Below are positions 7,600-11,638 of a DNA stretch of 11,638 bases, one piece after another. Both the position numbers and the translations under genes were made by a program. Numbering within the stretch: position 1 is the stretch's first letter; each line of letters starts with the position of its first letter. The notes beneath the pieces were generated by a model, which saw only the letters and a list, made by a program, of their open reading frames with translations, ran no database searches and had not been told where the DNA came from. Location: positions 1-11,638 of the forward strand of contig JAUVLL010000062.1 in the NCBI GenBank assembly GCA_030600745.1, in the 5' to 3' direction. Source of the DNA: Spirochaetaceae bacterium. Its GTDB lineage: Bacteria > Spirochaetota > Spirochaetia > B11-G9.

Positions 7600-9042
7600 T
7601 TATAACTGATCACTGTTCACTGATTTTACACCAAGCTCCTCATAGATATCTGAATCAGCAGTAGTATCACTCTCAAGAGTAAACACAGAAACCCCTTCCA
7701 GTAGAGTATTCATATTCTCTGTATTTGTCGAACTAAGTTCTGCAACATCACTCATCGCTCTGTGAATCTCTTCAATCTGCCCCCTTGAGGTTGCCACACT
7801 GGATGTATTGTTATCGGATGCTTCTTTAATACGGAGTAAAGCAATATTTATATCATTGACACCCAGGGTTATTTCATCTGAACCTGTTTTTATATTCGCT
7901 GTAATATCAAGAAGAGATAATGCCGAATCCTGGATCTCCTTACTGCCTTCAGACAATTCATTAGTACTGGATAATATTTCAGAAAATGCTTCTACGAAAT
8001 TACGCACTTCGATCTCAATCTTTTTAAATGATTCACCACTCTGCTTAGTAACATCCGCAGTCTGATTTATTCTGTTTATAAGCCCGGTAAGAGAGTCTGA
8101 GATATCATTGGCATTCTCTGCTGTGGATTCAGCAAGTTTTCTTATTTCATCTGCAACAACTGCAAAGCCCTTTCCTGCATCACCTGCATGAGCGGCCTCT
8201 ATGGCAGCATTCATGGACAGAAGGTTAGTCTGGGAAGTAATATTATTTATAACTTCCAGCATTTCCTGCATTGCACCCATATTTTTAACAGCATCCTGTA
8301 CTATAGCATTTGCTTCTTCAATTTTTTCGCTGCCGTCTTTCGTCATCTTAATTAAGCTTTCAGTAACATTTTGTTTTGAATCGGCGACTCTTGCTACATT
8401 AAGAATTGATGCTGTCATCTCCTCTACAGCAGCAGAAGTCGTGCTGACACTTTCTACCTGCATACTAATTTGTTTAGAAAGGCTGGATGTATTTGATGAA
8501 ATCTCTTCAATTGCAGAGGAAGCCTCAACAATCTGATTGTTCTCCTCTTTAATTTTTTCGTGAATTTCATCAAGATTATTTGTCATTTCCCCGGATGAGA
8601 TCTCAATCTGAGTAATCCGTCCGCCAAGAAGATCATTAAGTTCCCTCTCTTCATTTACTGTAGTAACAACTCCTCCAATAATATCTTTCAAAGAAGATAT
8701 GGCAAGATTGAAGTTTTCAGCCATATCTCCAATTGCATCATCAGGAATTATTGTGATCTCTTTTGACAGATCACCCTCAGCCATATCCCTGGATACTTTT
8801 CCTATTGCCTTCACATGGATATCAACTCGTCGAAATACATAAGTAAATATGATTATAAAAAGAACACAGGCTGCAGCAGTAGTTCCCAGTAGAATATATA
8901 GAGTGAAAGTTAGCCCAACTTTGCTATTTAGATTATAGTAAAGAATATATCCAATGAACCCGAAAAATGTAACTAACACAAAATAGATGATTATCTGAGC
9001 CTGCTTCAATCCGGGAACTCTTTTCTTTTTACTGCTTTCCAT
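7600..9042 (-). CDS. Methyl-accepting chemotaxis protein without a periplasmic sensor domain
   Basis: 480 residues. Two membrane helices (about 15-37 and 45-70) are joined by only about seven residues, so there is no external ligand-binding domain. A HAMP domain follows (about 71-123), then a long coiled-coil signalling domain whose hairpin tip is unmistakable (EVINNITSQTNLLSMNAAIE, then AAHAGDAGKGFAVVADEIRKLA, about 263-303). The tip binds CheA and CheW and controls flagellar switching. There is no CheR-binding pentapeptide at the C-terminus (ends VNSDQL). The ATG at 9042 has GGAG at a good distance. Signals could come from the membrane, the HAMP domain or a partner protein; an unusual receptor of this shape may sense energy state or membrane condition, but that is inference. 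No other chemotaxis gene lies nearby. Confidence 0.92.
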   Translation of the reverse strand: MESSKKKRVPGLKQAQIIIYFVLVTFFGFIGYILYYNLNSKVGLTFTLYILLGTTAAACVLFIIIFTYVFRRVDIHVKAIGKVSRDMAEGDLSKEITIIPDDAIGDMAENFNLAISSLKDIIGGVVTTVNEERELNDLLGGRITQIEISSGEMTNNLDEIHEKIKEENNQIVEASSAIEEISSNTSSLSKQISMQVESVSTTSAAVEEMTASILNVARVADSKQNVTESLIKMTKDGSEKIEEANAIVQDAVKNMGAMQEMLEVINNITSQTNLLSMNAAIEAAHAGDAGKGFAVVADEIRKLAESTAENANDISDSLTGLINRINQTADVTKQSGESFKKIEIEVRNFVEAFSEILSSTNELSEGSKEIQDSALSLLDITANIKTGSDEITLGVNDINIALLRIKEASDNNTSSVATSRGQIEEIHRAMSDVAELSSTNTENMNTLLEGVSVFTLESDTTADSDIYEELGVKSVNSDQL

Positions 9043-9069
9043 ACTAACTCCATTTATAAAAGATACAGA

Positions 9070-9129
9070 AAGTGGGTGTTTAAGATAAAATTTCTACAGA
9101 TTATCTTTTAAAACAACCTGAGCCCACCT
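9070..9129. repeat. Nested inverted repeat upstream of the chemoreceptor gene
   Basis: Outer arms AAGTGGG (9070-9076) and CCCACCT (9123-9129) pair over 7 positions with one G:T wobble. Inside them AAGATAA (9082-9088) pairs perfectly with TTATCTT (9101-9107). The structure ends 27 bases upstream of the chemoreceptor ATG on the minus strand. It could be an operator, or a folded 5' leader if transcription starts farther upstream. No T run follows, so it does not look like a plain terminator. Confidence 0.4.
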
Positions 9130-9140
9130 CATCTGGATTT

Positions 9141-9299
9141 TTAGTTAAAGAAACTTCTAATACTACTAATACAGTTTAATATAATTTTGCTTTTTGTTCC
9201 ATCCATACCAAAGCCTAATAATCTGGCTACAGTCTCCCTTGCTAAAACTGTAATGTCATCGAATTTACCTTTGGAATAAAACCAGAAGCGATTATAAAC
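9141..9299 (-). pseudogene. Short unassigned frame, probable gene remnant
   Basis: Between the chemoreceptor and the aldolase the minus strand is open for 52 codons down to a TAA at 9141-9143. It reads plausibly protein-like (RFWFYSKGKFDDITVLARET, then VARLLGFGMDGTKSKIILN) but has no good start codon or ribosome site. A neighbouring frame just upstream also reads sensibly (RGDKFIIASGFIPKVNS) before stopping, as expected for a frameshifted relic. KFDDITVLA recalls the end of PP2C/SpoIIE-type phosphatases, and the ARETVARLLGFG part faintly recalls RsbT-like kinases; neither is strong enough to name it. The rest of this 278-base gap shows only the nested repeat. Confidence 0.25.
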
Positions 9300-9320
9300 T
9301 TATCTCCCCTATTAACTGTT

Positions 9321-10025
9321 TTAAGAGTTCAGTTTTACAATTTTATCAACAACCTCTTTTACAATGAAATCTATAAGTTGTCTTTCAGTATTGTCATCTT
9401 TTTTAGGAGGAGCAACTAATTCTGTTATTTGAGAATCAGAAAGAGCACGTTTTGGTCCCAACAACTCAGTGTAAAGTGTTATCTTTGCTGATGCCTCAAG
9501 AACCTCAATTCTATCAAATGCTTTTAAGAGAGTTTCCCCTACAGTTAATACACCATGATTTGCCATAATTACTATATTACCCTGTACAGTGGCAGCTGAT
9601 ACAATCTGTGCCAGTTCAGTACTACCCTGTTTTGCATATTGAGTAAATATAGGTGTTCCAAGAATTACGGCAGATTCTGCTATAAGAGTTGTATTAATTT
9701 TTGTTTCTGAAGCTGTAAAACTGCTGGCTGTTACAGGATGAGCATGAACAACAGCCTGTATTTCAGGACGCATATTATGCACAGCAATATGCATAGATGT
9801 TTCTATACTGGGTTTAAGCTCGGGTGTCAGGTTTTCTCCTTTGAGAGTTATAATACCTATCTGCTCAGGCTGTATTCTACCCTTATCAAGCCCGGAAGGG
9901 GTTATGCAGATCTTATCCTTGCCCAGTTTTAGGCTTACATTCCCTCCGGAACATGTAGTTAAATTTTTATCATATAATCGCCGCATAAAATATGCTACTT
10001 CTTCCCGTTCAGCAAAATATTCCAT
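9321..10025 (-). CDS. Class II aldolase, L-fuculose-phosphate aldolase type
   Basis: 234 residues from the ATG at 10025, chosen because AGGAG lies eight bases upstream and the protein then starts as family members do; an upstream ATG would add 19 residues without a ribosome site. It is a zinc enzyme of the aldolase II/adducin fold. Zinc ligands are H94 and H96 (VVHAHP) and H157 (MANHGVL), the catalytic acid is E75 (PSIETSMHIA), and the phosphate-binding SGGNVS (26-31) and TPSG (42-45) loops are intact. Relative to E. coli FucA all these residues are shifted by two, which supports a retro-aldol cleavage of a ketose 1-phosphate to dihydroxyacetone phosphate and an aldehyde. The exact sugar is unknown; no fucose or rhamnose kinase or isomerase is in the window. 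It appears to be a single-gene unit with its own promoter. Confidence 0.88.
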   Translation of the reverse strand: MEYFAEREEVAYFMRRLYDKNLTTCSGGNVSLKLGKDKICITPSGLDKGRIQPEQIGIITLKGENLTPELKPSIETSMHIAVHNMRPEIQAVVHAHPVTASSFTASETKINTTLIAESAVILGTPIFTQYAKQGSTELAQIVSAATVQGNIVIMANHGVLTVGETLLKAFDRIEVLEASAKITLYTELLGPKRALSDSQITELVAPPKKDDNTERQLIDFIVKEVVDKIVKLNS

Positions 10026-10108
10026 TGTTAATACTCCTAAGGTTGCTGAGATCGTTCCCCGAGTTGCATGGGCGAACATCAAACTTGTTTGCGACCAGCC
10101 TGTATCTG

Positions 10109-10138
10109 GTTATAGCATATATCGACTAAAAATTTCAA
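10109..10138 (-). promoter_or_regulatory. Candidate sigma-70-type promoter for the aldolase gene
   Basis: On the minus strand TTGAAA (10138-10133) and TATAAC (10114-10109) are separated by 18 bases, each one mismatch from consensus, with a TG just before the -10 (TGC). Transcription would start near 10102, giving a leader of about 77 bases. Position fits the start of the aldolase and the divergent ATL gene. Confidence 0.45.
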
Positions 10139-10221
10139 AAGAAATTACTCTGATTAGACAAAATATTGGGATAATGCCAGACTGGTTATTTAAAGAAAGG
10201 TACCGTGATATAATCCATCAT

Positions 10222-10569
10222 ATGGATAAAAGTAGCACAAGAAAAACCTTCTCAGAAAGAGTTAAACTTATTCTAAAGTATATTCCACCGGGAAAGATTA
10301 TCAGCTATGGTACAGTTGCTGCCCTTGCAGGCAGTCCCCGAGCAGCCCGGCAGGTTGTTCAAATATTGCACAGAACTGATAACATTCCCTGGCACAGGGT
10401 GGTAAACAGCCATGGAGTAATTGCAATAAAGGATTCTGATGGTTTTCAGGAGCAGAAGATGCTGCTTAGTATGGAAGGAGTGGAATCCGATCAAGCCGGG
10501 AAAATTGAGCCCGATAAATATCAGTGGAAAATAAATTCCATAGATGAGCTAATAGAACAGGATAAGTAA
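10222..10569 (+). CDS. atl: Alkyltransferase-like protein (ATL/YbaZ type)
   Basis: 115 residues from the ATG at 10222, which gives an N-terminus lining up with E. coli YbaZ (short charged lead, then F-x-x-R-V). An in-frame ATG at 10174 would add 16 residues without family likeness; neither has a good Shine-Dalgarno, so the start is uncertain. The protein has the DNA-binding fold of O6-alkylguanine-DNA alkyltransferase with the arginine finger at R40 (GSPRAARQVV) and Y29 in the IISYG turn, but the alkyl-accepting Cys of the PCHRV motif is replaced by Trp (W57, IPWHRVVNS). Such proteins bind O6-alkylguanine without repairing it and hand the lesion to nucleotide excision repair. The next gene starts one base after its stop, so the two are probably coupled. 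Confidence 0.87.
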   Translation: MDKSSTRKTFSERVKLILKYIPPGKIISYGTVAALAGSPRAARQVVQILHRTDNIPWHRVVNSHGVIAIKDSDGFQEQKMLLSMEGVESDQAGKIEPDKYQWKINSIDELIEQDK

Positions 10570-10570
10570 T

Positions 10571-11145
10571 ATGCCTCTTTGGTTAACATACTCTCTTTTT
10601 GCCACTTTTTTCTATGGAATGCTGAATTTTTTATATAAAGTCGTAGCGGAGAAAAAATACCTGAATCAGGCAGTAATTCTAATTTCTGCATCTTCTGTTG
10701 TCATTTCGTCTGCTGTTACAGTATTAATCCAGGGAACAGGATTTTCAGGAATTCTTCCTGCTCTGCCATATGCTGCTGCAAACGGAACACTCTTCGCATT
10801 TGGAGCTCTTGCCAAATTTAAAGCCCTTCAGTTTGCTCCTGCATCTGTTGTCTTTCCTGTAAATAAATCCAATGTTCTGTTTGTAATAATAATAGGAATA
10901 CTTTTAAAAGACCGGGTATTTTTGTTATTGGAGGTATAATAGGAGTTCTGAACTTTGCCGGTTACGGCCTTGTTCTTAAGGCATTTGCCACCGGCAGTAT
11001 GTCCCTGATCCAGCCAATCTTTGCCTTGTCGATATTGATACCTATTTTCCTGTCTGCTGTTATCTATAAAGAGAAACTTACCCTTATAAGAATTTTAAGT
11101 ATTGGATTATCACTGGCTTCAGTTCTGCTTATTAAGAATGGATAA
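10571..11145 (+). pseudogene. EamA/DMT-family membrane transporter with internal deletion and frameshift
   Basis: The first frame (10571-10939, 122 codons) gives four membrane helices of the first EamA repeat, with helix 3 (LPYAAANGTLFAFGALAKFK) and helix 4 (ASVVFPVNKSNVLFVIIIGI), then LLKDRV, and soon stops. From about 10917 a different frame carries on to a TAA at 11143-11145 (FVIGGIIGVLNFAGYGLVLK onward, ending VLLIKNG); this matches the later part of the second EamA repeat, ending in the usual K-E-K-L-T-x-x-x-x-L-x-I motif. Helices equivalent to 5, 6 and 7, about 85 residues, are absent at the switch. Full members have ten helices and about 280-300 residues. The join lies near CTTTTAAAAG. 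A working six- to seven-helix protein by programmed frameshift is unlikely. Its start lies one base after the ATL stop, with AGGATAAG upstream. Confidence 0.75.
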
Positions 11146-11251
11146 AAATTATCTATTCTGTTCCAGGCAATAATATTAGTAAATTGTACTACCAATTAAA
11201 AAAGCTGGAATGAGTTTATTAATATCAGGATAAAATGATAGTATAAACTCT

Positions 11252-11638
11252 ATGAATAGAACTAATTTCCGAACATACATGTCCACACTGTTTCTAAAAT
11301 CTGTTATTAGAGTTATCTGTAAAATTGACTCCAGTGAATTCACCCAAATTCCCCATATTGGACCTGGAATAATTATTATGAATCATATAAATTTTCTTGA
11401 GGTTCCACTTATCCAGGTTTGTATGGCTCCCCGGGAAATGTATGGCATGGTAAAAAAGGAAACATGGAATAATTTCTTTATTCGTTTTTTTCTAAACACC
11501 TATGGAGCAATTCCAGTTAACAGAGGTGGAGTTAATATTGAAACCTTCAAACTGGTAAAAAAAACTTTAGGAGATGGAGCTTTTATCTGCATTGCTCCTG
11601 AAGGGACCAGAAGTAAAAATGGGATTCTCCAAAAAGGG
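11252..11638 (+). CDS. PlsC-like 1-acylglycerol-phosphate acyltransferase family protein (3' end outside window)
   Basis: 129 codons are open from the ATG at 11252 to the window edge. Three acyltransferase motifs of the PlsC/LPLAT family are in order: motif I NHINFLE (44-50), motif II YGAIPVNRGG (84-93) and motif III PEGTRSKNG (116-124). The family moves an acyl chain from acyl-ACP or acyl-CoA onto lysophosphatidic acid or related lipids at the inner membrane. Motif I has Glu instead of the usual Asp (NHxxxxE rather than NHxxxxD), which is odd for the catalytic dyad. Family length is about 190-250 residues, so roughly half may be missing. No good Shine-Dalgarno is seen before the ATG. The gene is separated from the broken DMT gene by about 106 bases in which I see nothing else. 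Confidence 0.82.
   Translation, partial: MNRTNFRTYMSTLFLKSVIRVICKIDSSEFTQIPHIGPGIIIMNHINFLEVPLIQVCMAPREMYGMVKKETWNNFFIRFFLNTYGAIPVNRGGVNIETFKLVKKTLGDGAFICIAPEGTRSKNGILQKG

Noticed and set aside
7808..8536. Plus-strand frames across the chemoreceptor gene
   Set aside because: They are antisense shadows of a strongly coding minus-strand gene and have no recognisable product.
10026..10082. Aldolase start 19 codons upstream
   Set aside because: No ribosome site there, whereas AGGAG sits eight bases before the ATG at 10025 and the family N-terminus begins at that point.
9841..10221. Long plus-strand frame that would extend the ATL protein to 242 residues
   Set aside because: It runs antisense through the start of the aldolase, and none of the extra residues resemble the ATL family; the frame is open by chance.
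10909..10940. Programmed frameshifting at CTTTTAAAAG in the DMT gene
   Set aside because: The joined product would still lack about three helices of the family fold, so a deletion with frame loss explains it better.

Overview
The window is AT-rich bacterial chromosome (roughly 37% GC by eye). I see no rRNA, tRNA or CRISPR. The gene mix is a sugar ABC permease tail, an amylosucrase-like enzyme, a GH65 phosphorylase, a chemoreceptor, a NarL/LuxR regulator relic, an ATL protein and a PlsC-like acyltransferase. It suggests a motile, sugar-fermenting bacterium; a free-living spirochaete would fit, but nothing here proves the lineage.

Layout. Positions 2-4704 (+) form the 3' part of an alpha-glucoside operon: the C-terminus of a MalG-type permease, an amylosucrase-like GH13 enzyme, and a GH65 disaccharide phosphorylase that overlaps it by one base. 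Both enzymes lack signal peptides, so the likely scheme is import of an alpha-glucoside followed by cytoplasmic transglucosylation or hydrolysis and phosphorolysis. The GH65 protein carries about 110 extra C-terminal residues that look like the worn end of a beta-phosphoglucomutase-type HAD domain.

Positions 4771-7541 are a damaged zone. A NarL-type response regulator (-) has lost its N-terminal half at the left end of an intact-looking IS1634-family element (5166-7249, 18-bp terminal inverted repeats, 613-aa DDE transposase). Sequence beyond the right end is not the missing half of the regulator, and I find no target-site duplication, so the IS probably sits at a deletion or rearrangement junction. 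Two small reading frames (-), one of them cut by the IS, lie to its right.

Positions 7600-10569 hold a methyl-accepting chemotaxis protein with almost no external domain (-), a 278-bp spacer with a nested palindrome and a short unassigned frame, a class II (fuculose-phosphate-type) aldolase (-), and a divergent alkyltransferase-like ATL protein (+).

Positions 10571-11638 (+) hold an EamA/DMT transporter gene broken by an internal deletion with frameshift, then the 5' part of a PlsC-like acyltransferase that runs off the window.

I found no convincing new defence or biosynthetic system. The best leads are the GH65-HAD remnant, the amylosucrase/GH65 pairing, and the clustering of three decayed loci around the IS and the DMT gene.
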